Of a stretch of DNA of 45,073 bases, positions 25,071-33,608 are shown in pieces. Each line of letters opens with the position of its first letter. Position 1 is the stretch's first letter. The notes beneath the pieces were generated by a model, which saw nothing but the letters and a program-made list of their open reading frames with translations, did no database searches and was not told the DNA's origin. The position numbers were made by a program, and so were the translations under genes. Source of the DNA: Roseburia sp. GTDB taxonomy: Bacteria > Bacillota > Clostridia > Lachnospirales > Lachnospiraceae. The stretch is from positions 1-45,073 of the forward strand of contig JAMPFC010000015.1 in assembly GCA_023664685.1 (NCBI GenBank), in the 5' to 3' direction.

Positions 25071-25450
25071 GCTCCACCTCCTGTAATGGCGTCTGGCTGT
25101 GCATCCTCATCCCGGTTTATGATTTCCAGAACGAGTTTGTGGGGAAGGCATACGATGGTTTCGCCGGCCTTGGAAATTCCGCGCATGTTTACGCAGACCT
25201 TGTCATGGCAGTCGGCTTCTTTCATATAGACAGTTCCCGCTTTTATATAGAAGGTATTTGTTCCGCCCTCAGTCTGGATGTCCTCTGTGCAGTCCGTGGA
25301 CAGAGGGCGGGTGAAAAGGACGTTCCCATCCAAGCGTATTTCCACGTAATTTCCGGAGTCCGTGCGGGGCAGATAGATCATAATGCTTAAACATATTCCG
25401 AATAAGAAAAGAACCGCAACAAAAATAAGATCCGTTTTTCCGATTTTCAT
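25067..25450 (-). CDS. NusG domain II membrane-anchored protein
   Basis: This 127-residue protein has one N-terminal membrane segment (about 8-28) and then an extracytoplasmic NusG_II domain with CHDKVCVNMRGISKAGETIVCLPHKLVLEI, including three conserved Cys and the CLPH motif. The NusG_II/Gx pair is frequent in Clostridia near electron-transfer or flavin-related genes and resembles the eetA/eetB pair of Listeria, as I recall. Its redox role is inference. GGAGG lies upstream of the ATG. It is the first gene of a two-gene operon. Confidence 0.85.
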   Translation of the reverse strand: MKIGKTDLIFVAVLFLFGICLSIMIYLPRTDSGNYVEIRLDGNVLFTRPLSTDCTEDIQTEGGTNTFYIKAGTVYMKEADCHDKVCVNMRGISKAGETIVCLPHKLVLEIINRDEDAQPDAITGGGA

Positions 25451-25475
25451 CCTGCACCTCCTCCGCTTTTTCCTA

Positions 25476-25481
25476 AGTATA
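25476..25481 (-). promoter_or_regulatory. Extended -10 element for the NusG_II/Gx operon
   Basis: On the minus strand TGC-TATACT gives an extended -10 about 30 bases before the ATG. The -35 region (TTTTCC) is poor. Confidence 0.4.
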
Positions 25482-25544
25482 GCATAAATAACGTGTCCGG
25501 AAAATAAAAAAAGCAGAAATTGCAGTAAATTCTAAAAGATATTC

Positions 25545-25573
25545 TTGACAGAGGGATAGTAGTGGTATATGAT
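25545..25573 (+). promoter_or_regulatory. Predicted promoter of the acyl-CoA synthetase/PAP2 operon
   Basis: TTGACA (25545-25550) and TATGAT (25568-25573) are 17 bases apart, giving a leader of about 60 bases before the ATG at 25640. Confidence 0.7.
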
Positions 25574-25639
25574 AAGGGTACACATGGTTTTGAAAACTAC
25601 ATGAAGTAAAATTGATTACAAGGAAAGGATGTTGGTTTA

Positions 25640-27406
25640 ATGGGAAGCGCAGAAGGGAAAAAGTTTGAACTTGTGGGAATTGCAGATCGTTTTATCGAGA
25701 CGGAAACAGATGAAGCGGGGATACTGAGTACAATCTCATATAAGAATGATGAAAAGTTCAATTTTGCGTATGATGTGGTGGATGTGATGGCAAAGAAGTG
25801 TCCTGATAAACTGGCGATGCTTCATGTAGCAAAAGATGGACGGGAGAGGTATTTTTCATTCCGTGACATGGCGAAATATTCCAATATGGCGGCGAATTAT
25901 TTTAGTTATCTCGGGATCCGCCGGGGCGATAAGGTGATGCTCGTGTTAAAGCGGCATTTTCAGTTCTGGTTTTCGATCCTTGCACTTCATAAGATCGGGG
26001 CGATCGCGATCCCGGCTACAAATCTTCTTACCAAAAAAGATTTTGAATACCGTTTTAAGGCGGGCGAGGTAGATGCGATCGTCTGCACAGCGGATGGTGA
26101 GGTTTCCCGTGAGGTGGATAAGGCGGCGCATGGAAATTCAAGGTTAAAGACAAAGATCATGGTAGGCGGAGCCAGAGAGTCATGGCACTGCTTTAATAAG
26201 GATATCCGGTATTTTTCCGCTAACTTTACGAAGCCGGAGGATGTGCCGGGCGGAGACGATACGATGCTTATGTTTTTTACATCCGGCACGACTTCGTATC
26301 CCAAAATAACGACGCACAGCTACAAATATCCTCTGGGACATTATATCACTGCAAAGTACTGGCATCAGGTGGATCCGGACGGAATCCATTTTGCAATCTC
26401 CGATACCGGCTGGGGAAAGGCGCTCTGGGGAAAAATTTACGGACAGTGGATCTGTGAAGCGCCGCTCTTTACTTATGATTTTGATGATTTTGATGCAAAA
26501 GAGATTTTGCAGATGATTGAGAAATATCAGATCACTACGTTTTGCGCGCCGCCTACGGTGTACCGCGTGATGGTGCATCTGAAACTGGAGAATTACGACC
26601 TCTCCTCCCTGCAAAATGTGACGACAGCGGGAGAGGCGCTGAATCCAAAGATTTATGAGAAATTTAAAGAAAAAACCGGATTTGATATTATGGAGGGCTT
26701 CGGGCAGACCGAGACGACGATGATCATCGGAAATATTCAGGGAATGACGCCGCGTCCCGGCTCGATGGGGAAACCAAGCCCGCTTTATGATGTTTCCATT
26801 ATGCTTCCGGATGGGACGATTGCAGAACCTCACGAGGAGGGAGAAATCGTCGTAAAGACTTCTGAGGGGAGTCCGAATGGTCTTTTCACAGGATATTTTG
26901 GGGATCAGGAGAAAACGGATGCCGTCTGGTATGACGGTTATTATCATACGGGAGATACTGCGTTTATGGATGAGGATGGTTATCTGTGGTATGTCGGAAG
27001 AGTGGATGACGTCATCAAATCAGCCGGATACCGGATCGGGCCATTTGAAATCGAGAATGAGATCATGAAACTTCCGTATGTGCTTGAGTGTGCGGTGACT
27101 TCAGTGCCTGACCGGCTCAGGGGGCAGGCGATCAAAGCGACGATCGTACTGGCAGATGGCAGTGAAGGCGACGAGCATATGAAGAATGATATCGTCAAAT
27201 ATCTGAAAAGCAACATTGCTTCCTATAAATGGCCTAAGATCGTGGATTTTGCGAAGGAGCTTCCGAAGACGATAAGCGGTAAGATCCGGAGAGCGGAGAT
27301 CAAACAGGGCGACTGGAAGGAAGAAGGGGCAGCAGAGGAGCAAAAAGAACAAGATGGCTCTGACGAAGCTGCAACAGAAGAAAAGGAAGTATTAAAGGAT
27401 GAATAA
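25640..27406 (+). CDS. Acyl-CoA synthetase, AMP-forming (acetyl-/medium-chain type)
   Basis: This 588-residue protein is an ANL-superfamily ligase with FFTSGTTSYPK as the ATP-binding loop, EGFGQTETT, YHTGDTAFMDEDGYLWYVGRVDDVIKSAGYRI hinge elements (positions about 435-465) and PKTISGKIRR with the catalytic Lys. It resembles acetyl-CoA synthetase and medium-chain (ACSM) enzymes: carboxylate + ATP + CoA to acyl-CoA. A Glu/Ala-rich tail of about 30 residues after GDW is unusual and probably disordered. It overlaps the next gene by eight bases. Confidence 0.9.
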   Translation: MGSAEGKKFELVGIADRFIETETDEAGILSTISYKNDEKFNFAYDVVDVMAKKCPDKLAMLHVAKDGRERYFSFRDMAKYSNMAANYFSYLGIRRGDKVMLVLKRHFQFWFSILALHKIGAIAIPATNLLTKKDFEYRFKAGEVDAIVCTADGEVSREVDKAAHGNSRLKTKIMVGGARESWHCFNKDIRYFSANFTKPEDVPGGDDTMLMFFTSGTTSYPKITTHSYKYPLGHYITAKYWHQVDPDGIHFAISDTGWGKALWGKIYGQWICEAPLFTYDFDDFDAKEILQMIEKYQITTFCAPPTVYRVMVHLKLENYDLSSLQNVTTAGEALNPKIYEKFKEKTGFDIMEGFGQTETTMIIGNIQGMTPRPGSMGKPSPLYDVSIMLPDGTIAEPHEEGEIVVKTSEGSPNGLFTGYFGDQEKTDAVWYDGYYHTGDTAFMDEDGYLWYVGRVDDVIKSAGYRIGPFEIENEIMKLPYVLECAVTSVPDRLRGQAIKATIVLADGSEGDEHMKNDIVKYLKSNIASYKWPKIVDFAKELPKTISGKIRRAEIKQGDWKEEGAAEEQKEQDGSDEAATEEKEVLKDE

Positions 27407-28070
27407 GACAGGTTCTTTCTGGAGGACACACAGAGAGGCACTCGTATTTTTATATTTTCCGGTTTATCTGCTCTGGTTTTTTATGCTGGAGCAGATGGAG
27501 CCGGAAAATCTCTTTTTTGTGACAAACCCTCTGGATCACTATATTCCGTTTTGTGAATATTTTATCGTGCCATATCTGCTTTGGTTTCCTTATTTGTTCG
27601 GGGGACTTTTCTGGTTTTACCGTTGGGAACGAAAAAGCGGATTTATGAAATTTGCGCTGACTTTGATCGCAGGCCTGACCATCTGCCTTTTTATTTACAT
27701 GGTTTTTCCAAATGCTCAGGCACTCCGCCCGAATCCGTATCCCCGTGACAATTTTTTTACTGACGTGGTAAAGCTACTTCAGGGTTTTGATACGCCGACC
27801 AATGTCTGCCCGAGCATCCATGTATTTTCGACGGTCGCACTGCATATCGCTGTCATGAAAAGCGAAGTTCTCCGGAAAAAACGTTATGTAACATATGGTT
27901 CATGGATTCTTGCGGTATCCATCTGTCTGTCCACTGTATTTTTAAAACAGCACTCTTTTACGGATGTGATCTGCGCTTTGGCCTTGAATGCTGTACTGTA
28001 TTTTCTTATTTACCGGCTTCTCTCAAAGAAGTTCAGATGTTCTCTTGACAGTTTTGTGACAGGGGAGTAA
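27399..28070 (+). CDS. PAP2-family membrane phosphatase
   Basis: This 223-residue protein has about six membrane segments and the PAP2 motifs: ALRPNPYP (motif 1 region), NVCPSIHVFSTVA (motif 2, PSxH) and STVFLKQHSFTDVI (motif 3, with the nucleophilic His and Asp). Members dephosphorylate lipid phosphates or undecaprenyl diphosphate. The ATG lies within the last codons of the acyl-CoA synthetase, so translation is coupled. An imperfect hairpin (TTTGAG/CTCAAA, near 28086-28106) follows the gene. Confidence 0.87.
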   Translation: MNKTGSFWRTHREALVFLYFPVYLLWFFMLEQMEPENLFFVTNPLDHYIPFCEYFIVPYLLWFPYLFGGLFWFYRWERKSGFMKFALTLIAGLTICLFIYMVFPNAQALRPNPYPRDNFFTDVVKLLQGFDTPTNVCPSIHVFSTVALHIAVMKSEVLRKKRYVTYGSWILAVSICLSTVFLKQHSFTDVICALALNAVLYFLIYRLLSKKFRCSLDSFVTGE

Positions 28071-28133
28071 ACTAAAAGCAGTGATATTTGAGGCGGACTC
28101 TCAAAAATATATGTGTAAAGGAAGTACGATACT

Positions 28134-29159
28134 ATGGAAAAGAAAAATATCGATTGGGCAAACATAGGATTTTCTTATCGGCCGGCCGATAAGCGATACG
28201 TAGCAAACTTTAAAAATGGAGCATGGGATGAGGGGGCGATGACCGACGACCCGACGATCACCATGAGCGAATGCGCCTGTGTACTTCAATATGCACAGAC
28301 ATGTTTTGAAGGCTTAAAGGCATATACATCGGAGGATGGGCATATTGTGGCATTTCGTCCAGACATGAATGCGAAGCGTATGTCGGATACGGCAAAACGT
28401 CTTGAGATGCCGGTGTTCCCCGAGGATAAATTTGTGGATGCAGTTGTGCAGACTGTCCTTGCCAATGAAGCATATGTTCCGCCATATGGTTCTGGCGCCA
28501 CCTTATATATCCGGCCATTTCTATTTGGGATCGGGCCGGTGATCGGTGTAGCTCCGGCAGAGGAGTACCAGTTCCGTGTATTCTGTACACCGGTAGGCCC
28601 TTATTTTAAAGGCGGTGCAAAACCGATTACGATCCGTGTCAGTGACTTTGACCGTGCGGCGCCAAATGGCACTGGTAATATCAAGGCAGGACTCAATTAT
28701 GCGATGAGCCTTCATGCGATCGTAGACGCTCACGAGAAAGGATTTGCAGAAAATATGTATCTGGATCCGAAAACCCATACGAAGGTTGAGGAGACAGGCG
28801 GTGCAAACTTTATCTTTGTGACAAAAGACGGGAAAGTGGTTACGCCAAAATCAGACAGCATACTGCCTTCGATCACAAGACGTTCCCTCGTGGCGATTGC
28901 GAGAGACCACCTCGGACTGGAAGTAGAAGAGCGAGAAGTCTTTATGGATGAGGTGAAAGATTTTGCAGAGTGCGGTTTGTGCGGAACAGCGGCAGTGATC
29001 TCGCCGGTCGGCAAAATTGTAGACCACGGAAAGGAAATCTGCTTCCCGAGCGGCATGGAGGGAATGGGTGAAGTGACGAAGAAACTTTATGACACGCTGA
29101 CCGGAATGCAGATGGGAAGAATCGAAGCTCCGGAGGGCTGGATCAAAGTGATCAAGTAA
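28134..29159 (+). CDS. ilvE: Branched-chain amino acid aminotransferase
   Basis: This 341-residue fold-type IV PLP enzyme matches the eukaryote-like BCAT branch used by many Firmicutes: LQYAQTCFEGLKAY, YIRPFLFGIGP, and GTGNIKAGLNYAMSL with K184 as the PLP lysine, then EETGGANFIFV. It exchanges amino groups between Leu, Ile or Val and 2-oxoglutarate. GGAAG precedes the ATG. No T-box or peptide leader is evident in the 63-base gap upstream. A strong terminator follows. Confidence 0.95.
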   Translation: MEKKNIDWANIGFSYRPADKRYVANFKNGAWDEGAMTDDPTITMSECACVLQYAQTCFEGLKAYTSEDGHIVAFRPDMNAKRMSDTAKRLEMPVFPEDKFVDAVVQTVLANEAYVPPYGSGATLYIRPFLFGIGPVIGVAPAEEYQFRVFCTPVGPYFKGGAKPITIRVSDFDRAAPNGTGNIKAGLNYAMSLHAIVDAHEKGFAENMYLDPKTHTKVEETGGANFIFVTKDGKVVTPKSDSILPSITRRSLVAIARDHLGLEVEEREVFMDEVKDFAECGLCGTAAVISPVGKIVDHGKEICFPSGMEGMGEVTKKLYDTLTGMQMGRIEAPEGWIKVIK

Positions 29160-29187
29160 TTTTATAAACATTGGAAATATTTGGAAA

Positions 29188-29230
29188 GAAAGTATGTGTT
29201 TGGAAAAGATTCGCATGTACTTTCTTTTTT
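29188..29230 (+). terminator. Intrinsic terminator between ilvE and luxS
   Basis: GAAAGTATGTG pairs with CGCATGTACTTTC (G-U pairs in the inner part), followed by TTTTTT. luxS begins only 21 bases later without an evident promoter of its own, so read-through or attenuation is possible. Confidence 0.75.
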
Positions 29231-29250
29231 AGAAAGGAAGGTTGATAAAT

Positions 29251-29724
29251 ATGGAGACGATTGCAAGTTTTACAGTAGACCATCTGAAACTTTTGCCGGG
29301 AGTGTATGTGTCGAGAAAGGATTGTACGGGTACGGATATCGTGACGACATTTGATATCCGCATGACGAGACCGAACTTTGAGCCGGTTATGAATACAGCC
29401 GAGATACATGCGATCGAGCATTTGGGGGCTACGTTTCTGAGAAATCATCCCCAGATGGGGGAGAAAACCGTTTATTTTGGCCCGATGGGGTGCCGGACGG
29501 GATTTTACCTCATACTTGCCGGAGATTATGAGTCAGCCGATATCGTTCCTCTTTTAAAGGAAATGTTTATTTTTATAAAGGATTATGAGGGGGATATTCC
29601 GGGCGCAGCGCCGGAGGCGTGTGGAAATTATCTGGATCTCAATCTTCCGATGGCAAAATACGAAGCAGAGAAATATCTGTCCGAAGTATTGGAGGGTATT
29701 ACAGAAGAAAGGCTTGTTTATTAG
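29251..29724 (+). CDS. luxS: S-ribosylhomocysteine lyase LuxS
   Basis: This 157-residue enzyme cleaves S-ribosylhomocysteine to homocysteine and DPD, the AI-2 precursor. The metal ligands are H53 and H57 in the H-x-x-E-H motif (IHAIEHLGATFLR) and C124 (EACGNYLDL); E56 and C81 (GCRTGFYL) are the catalytic residues. Length is normal. The ATG at 29251 is nine bases after GGAAGG; the TTG at 29242 abuts that site and is rejected. No pfs (SAH nucleosidase) gene is visible in the window. Confidence 0.96.
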   Translation: METIASFTVDHLKLLPGVYVSRKDCTGTDIVTTFDIRMTRPNFEPVMNTAEIHAIEHLGATFLRNHPQMGEKTVYFGPMGCRTGFYLILAGDYESADIVPLLKEMFIFIKDYEGDIPGAAPEACGNYLDLNLPMAKYEAEKYLSEVLEGITEERLVY

Positions 29725-29772
29725 TCAGGCATTATTTTTGTCTCCCTGCATATTTATAATAAAAAGAATGTA

Positions 29773-30282
29773 ATGTGGGGCCAGAGCGGGATGTTCGATT
29801 GGGAAGGGCGGATTTTGGACAACAAAAGCATAATGATGGTAAAGGCAGCACTTCCCTTTCTGGATCTTCCTGTCGGAAATGTTGTGGATATCGAGGGGCT
29901 GCTCCGTGCGATCCGCGAATTTTGTCATAAGAGGGAACAGAGGATGATCGATATGATCCTGAACTTTTTTATGATGAAACGGATGATGTCGATCATGAGT
30001 ATGATGAATGAGACGCAAAATTCGGAGCGGGGCATGGAGGGGATGTTCGATCTCATCAAAAACCAGATTCCGAAAGAACAGCAGGATATGTTTGAAATGA
30101 TGTCCATGATGATGTCGATGTCTGAGATGGGAAATGCCGCGGCAGAGGCGGAGACACCGACGGAGCCACTGGCAGAGCCAGAACAGGAGGCATCACCGGA
30201 GGCAGCAGAGCCGGCACAGGAGGATGTGGAACAGCCGATTCCTGAGATTTGGCAGCGCATTGCAGATAATATCAGGGAGTAA
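29773..30282 (+). CDS. Met-rich hypothetical protein with acidic, Pro/Glu-rich tail
   Basis: This 169-residue protein is not recognised. Residues about 55-120 are extraordinarily rich in Met (MIDMILNFFMMKRMMSIMSM; FEMMSMMMSMSEMG), in amphipathic helical spacing. Residues about 125-160 are a Glu/Pro/Ala tail. There is no signal peptide. The start at 29773 lacks a good ribosome-binding site; ATG codons at 29791 and 29836 are alternatives. The next gene starts three bases after the stop, so they form a pair. Confidence 0.6.
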   Translation: MWGQSGMFDWEGRILDNKSIMMVKAALPFLDLPVGNVVDIEGLLRAIREFCHKREQRMIDMILNFFMMKRMMSIMSMMNETQNSERGMEGMFDLIKNQIPKEQQDMFEMMSMMMSMSEMGNAAAEAETPTEPLAEPEQEASPEAAEPAQEDVEQPIPEIWQRIADNIRE

Positions 30283-30285
30283 AAT

Positions 30286-30555
30286 ATGACAGACCAGAGT
30301 GAAATACTTCGCAACATGCATCCGTTGAAAGTCCAGATCATAAAAGAACTGGAGGAAAAGGCGGCAGGAAAGGGAATGAAGAGTACCGCCCCACTTATTA
30401 TGGAAGCGATGCAGAAATTAAAGGCAAACAATCTCTCCTTTTCGCAGGAGGAGGTTTCGGTCTTGTTGGAAATCATGACAAAGGGTATGAGCGCAGAGGA
30501 GAAACAGCGCGTGGAGATGATGAAACAGGTCGTAAGAAATAGAGGAAAGAAGTAA
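30286..30555 (+). CDS. Small hypothetical protein paired with the Met-rich protein
   Basis: This 89-residue, soluble, mostly helical protein (MTDQSEILRNMHPLKVQIIK...) has no recognised domain. It begins three bases after the Met-rich gene, with GGGAG within that gene's last codons, so translation is coupled. It contains LSFSQEEVSVLLEIMTKGMS, a helix-turn-helix-like spacing not strong enough to claim DNA binding. Confidence 0.65.
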   Translation: MTDQSEILRNMHPLKVQIIKELEEKAAGKGMKSTAPLIMEAMQKLKANNLSFSQEEVSVLLEIMTKGMSAEEKQRVEMMKQVVRNRGKK

Positions 30556-30595
30556 AAAGACGGAATGGGATACTACATGATGAAAGGAGAGTCCT

Positions 30596-33349
30596 ATGTA
30601 CAGGAAAATAAAAAAACCAACTGCTGTTTTATTGTTTTGTATCATGCTGGCGGGAACGGTGTGTCCTTATGACGCAGGAAATGTTCTGGCGGCCGCTCAG
30701 CCGAAACTGAGTACGAAAAGCATTACGGTACAAAAAGGAAAGCAAAAAAAGGTCACTTTAAAGAAGAAAACAGGAGCCAAAAAGATAAAGTGGGCGATCG
30801 GCAGTAAGAAGATTGCAACGATCAAAGCGAAAAAGGCGACTGTGACTGTAAAAGGGAAAAAAGCCGGTCAGACAAAATTGACCTGTCGCTTTGTTTATCA
30901 GGGAAAGGTGAAAAAACTTGTGTGCAAGGTAAAAGTTACAGAAAGCTCTAAGCCATCGGTGAGCAAGACGACTCCGGCGCCAGACGTAATACCGACGCCG
31001 GATTTGAACAGCACATCTGGAAATCCGGGTACATCGGATGACAGCCAGCAGCTACCTGCACCAGAAATATCAGAGGGGCCGGATGTATCCGGAAACCCGG
31101 GAACGTCAGGAGAGCCAGATGCATCTGGGAATCCGGAGACGTCTCAAAAACCACCTGCTCAAACATCTTCTGCCGGGACAGGCAAACCGGGTGAGACAGG
31201 CGCGCCGCAGAATACGGCAACTCCCACTCCGGAACCGGCTGAAGAAGGTGTTTTACTGGACAATGATTATTCGGATGGTTCGACAGGCGGTTTCCGTGGA
31301 AGAGGAGGTGCTGCGGTCAAATCGGTAGTGGACGAGAGCATCGCAGCAGTCCCTGTATTGGCTGTGACGGGGAGGACTGTTTCATGGAATGGCGCAGAAA
31401 TAGATGCTACCGCTCTTCTTGTACCCGGAAAAACTTATACTGTGAGTACCGCGGTCTATCAGAAAGCGGTGTCAGAGACAACGATCAAATTGACGCTTTC
31501 TTATAAAGAGAATAAAGTAGAAAAATATATGACGATTGCCTCGACAAAAGTTTCCCAGAATCAATGGTCGGGGATCAAGACAGAACTGTCTGTACCAGAG
31601 GGAGCGACGGATTTGATCCTGTATGTTGAAGAGAGTGATAAGAATGATTTTTATGTGGCACCCATACAGCTTTTTGACAATGACAGTTACGATAAGATTG
31701 TGATCGATGATTTTTCCGAGGGAACGCTTACTAATTTTAATGAGCGGTCTGCAACGATCGAGGTTTCGGATGGCGGCGTCAGCGGAAAGTGTCTGAAGGT
31801 GACGGGGAGGACAAATTCGTGGAACGGAGTTTCCTCGAAAGCTCCGATAGCGCCGGGGGCGTCTGTATATGTATCGGGATATGTCAAAACTCTTGCTGAG
31901 GGAGCTACGCTGAAAGTCAGTGCGCAAGGGACTTCGCCAGACGGGAAGGCGGATTATCCACAGCTTCTGAAAAAGGAACTGAATGCAGGGGAGTGGACGA
32001 AATTCAGTTGCGTGAAGACATTTAATAAAGCAGATTATATGAGTTTGGATTTCGTGTATTTTGAATTGGAAGACAGTAAAAATGCATATCCGGATTTTTA
32101 TTTGGATAATGTGAGTATCTGTGTGGTAAATGGAGAAACCGATGCATCGGATATACAGGCGGATTCGACTTATGATATAACAGGAAGTCTTCTCGATTCT
32201 TACAAACCATTTTTTGGAAATGTGGGAACCTGCATGAATCTTTCACAGTTAAATGGTTCTGGAACATTTGATTTTGCAAAGAGTCAGTATAACAGCATTA
32301 CTCCGGAAAATGAGACGAAACCGGACAGCCTTCTGAGTGCGGGTACGATATCCGTATCAGACGCAAAAAAGAATCAATACTATTATGTGCCGGATAATTA
32401 TACGGAAGAGAAGTGTCCGAAGATAAATTATACAAACATTGATGCGTATATGAAAAAAGCAGCAGAGAACGGAATGCGTATCCGGTTCCATGTATTCGTA
32501 TGGCATCAGCAGACACCAAAATGGTTCTTTAAGGAAAATTATGATGAAAATGGTGACTGGGTGAGTGAGGATGTGATGAATGCACGTCTTGAACTTTATA
32601 TTAAGTCTGTGATCAAGTATATTTCCATGAAGGAACAAGAACTTGGATATGGCGATGTGGTTTACTGCTATGATGTGGTCAATGAATATTTTCATAATAA
32701 TAACAACAAAGACAGCAATGGAAAGTTTTATAAATCTTATTGGGATGAGGTTTACTATCCGAAGAAAACAATCGATGAAAAAGAAGGTACTTATGAGCAG
32801 ACGACAGAACCGGTATATGTAAAAACTGCATTTACCTATGCCCGGGATATTCTTGATCAGTATAACAAGACGGATATTAAATTGTTCTATAATGATTTCA
32901 ACACATATGATGGTAGTACACCGAATAACATCATTGCCATGATGAAGTATGTAAATAAAGAAAAGATACTATGTGATGGGATCGGGATGCAGAGCCATCT
33001 GGCAGTAACTTATCCGACGCCAGCATATTACACAGCAGCCCTTAAGAAATTTGTCGCCAGTGAATACATCAAGGAAGTGCAGATTACAGAGCTGGATGTA
33101 ACAGCGGAGGAGAGTAAGGGCCAAACACTGGAGACACAGATGGCGTATTACTATAATCTGATGAAATTAGTTCTGGATGTGCAGAAAGATAATCCGGGTA
33201 AGATTACCGGATTGACATTCTGGGGACTGTATGATAGTGTCTCATGGAGAAAAGAGGGAAGACCGCTTCTCTTTACGAGTACATCCAAAGCAAAAGGCGT
33301 TTACTTTAAGGTTTTACAGGCGGCTGCAGAGGCGGCAGAGAACCGCTAA
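30596..33349 (+). CDS. Secreted multidomain endo-1,4-beta-xylanase (GH10)
   Basis: This 917-residue protein has a signal peptide (about 1-33), a Lys-rich Ig-like domain (about 35-115), a Pro/Thr/Ser/Gly linker (about 117-220) with PETSQKP-like repeats, two carbohydrate-binding-like beta modules (about 222-520; both contain TGRT-SWNG: VTGRTVSWNGAEI and VTGRTNSWNGVSS) and a GH10 domain (about 530-910). The GH10 acid/base is E697 (DVVNEYF) and the nucleophile E832 (ITELDV). It would cut the xylan backbone outside the cell. There is no dockerin or LPXTG anchor. AAAGGAG precedes the ATG. It stands alone, without other hemicellulose genes nearby. Confidence 0.92.
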   Translation: MYRKIKKPTAVLLFCIMLAGTVCPYDAGNVLAAAQPKLSTKSITVQKGKQKKVTLKKKTGAKKIKWAIGSKKIATIKAKKATVTVKGKKAGQTKLTCRFVYQGKVKKLVCKVKVTESSKPSVSKTTPAPDVIPTPDLNSTSGNPGTSDDSQQLPAPEISEGPDVSGNPGTSGEPDASGNPETSQKPPAQTSSAGTGKPGETGAPQNTATPTPEPAEEGVLLDNDYSDGSTGGFRGRGGAAVKSVVDESIAAVPVLAVTGRTVSWNGAEIDATALLVPGKTYTVSTAVYQKAVSETTIKLTLSYKENKVEKYMTIASTKVSQNQWSGIKTELSVPEGATDLILYVEESDKNDFYVAPIQLFDNDSYDKIVIDDFSEGTLTNFNERSATIEVSDGGVSGKCLKVTGRTNSWNGVSSKAPIAPGASVYVSGYVKTLAEGATLKVSAQGTSPDGKADYPQLLKKELNAGEWTKFSCVKTFNKADYMSLDFVYFELEDSKNAYPDFYLDNVSICVVNGETDASDIQADSTYDITGSLLDSYKPFFGNVGTCMNLSQLNGSGTFDFAKSQYNSITPENETKPDSLLSAGTISVSDAKKNQYYYVPDNYTEEKCPKINYTNIDAYMKKAAENGMRIRFHVFVWHQQTPKWFFKENYDENGDWVSEDVMNARLELYIKSVIKYISMKEQELGYGDVVYCYDVVNEYFHNNNNKDSNGKFYKSYWDEVYYPKKTIDEKEGTYEQTTEPVYVKTAFTYARDILDQYNKTDIKLFYNDFNTYDGSTPNNIIAMMKYVNKEKILCDGIGMQSHLAVTYPTPAYYTAALKKFVASEYIKEVQITELDVTAEESKGQTLETQMAYYYNLMKLVLDVQKDNPGKITGLTFWGLYDSVSWRKEGRPLLFTSTSKAKGVYFKVLQAAAEAAENR

Positions 33350-33399
33350 GGGTGTAAATGCGTACGAATGAGATAAAAATTGAAGAAAAATAAAAATTA

Positions 33400-33426
33400 T
33401 TAGCACTCGAGCTTGACGAGTGCTAA
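33400..33426. promoter_or_regulatory. CIRCE operator (HrcA binding site)
   Basis: TTAGCACTC-N9-GAGTGCTAA matches the CIRCE consensus exactly. HrcA bound here should repress clpB until heat or misfolding stress. It overlaps the -35 element. Confidence 0.95.
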
Positions 33427-33441
33427 TAATTATGTTATAAC
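33413..33441 (+). promoter_or_regulatory. clpB promoter
   Basis: TTGACG (33413-33418, inside the CIRCE) and TATAAC (33436-33441) are 17 bases apart. The start of transcription should fall near 33448, giving a 160-base leader. Confidence 0.8.
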
Positions 33442-33464
33442 AGAATTATAGAGGGAGGGACACT

Positions 33465-33515
33465 GTGAAAAATTGCACTGATGTGCCAATTTTTCGCAGG
33501 GCAATTTGTTTCTGA
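33465..33515 (+). CDS. Possible 16-codon leader peptide in the clpB 5' leader
   Basis: GAGGGAGGG is followed five bases later by GTG and 16 codons (MKNCTDVPIFRRAICF) before TGA. The frame spans hairpin 1 and the left arm of hairpin 2, so translating ribosomes would alter the fold. Whether it is translated is unknown. Confidence 0.35.
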   Translation: MKNCTDVPIFRRAICF

Positions 33516-33601
33516 GCGAAAACAAATTGCTCTGATCCGACACGAGAAACTCTTTGAGATTTCTCGTGCGGTTCTTCGCGATAAATCGCTCAGAAAAGAG
33601 G
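33467..33601 (+). promoter_or_regulatory. Structured clpB 5' leader with four hairpins
   Basis: Hairpin 1 (33467-33495) has 12 bp with one bulge around TGAT. Hairpin 2 (33501-33530) pairs GCAATTTGTTT with AAACAAATTGC. Hairpin 3 (33537-33571) pairs CACGAGAAA with TTTCTCGTG, extended by CCG/CGG. Hairpin 4 (33578-33589) is GCGA-TAAA-TCGC. The last 24 nt (33578-33601), including the start of the ribosome-binding site, repeat the thioesterase leader at 4499. This could act as an RNA thermometer or attenuator. Confidence 0.6.
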
Positions 33602-33608
33602 GGTTATC

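Noticed and set aside
26180-26947. Minus-strand open frame of 255 codons
   Set aside because: Antisense to the acyl-CoA synthetase and with Arg/His-rich composition; no start signal.
28071-28133. T-box or amino-acid leader before ilvE
   Set aside because: The gap is only 63 bases and shows neither a T-box sequence nor a terminator/antiterminator pair.
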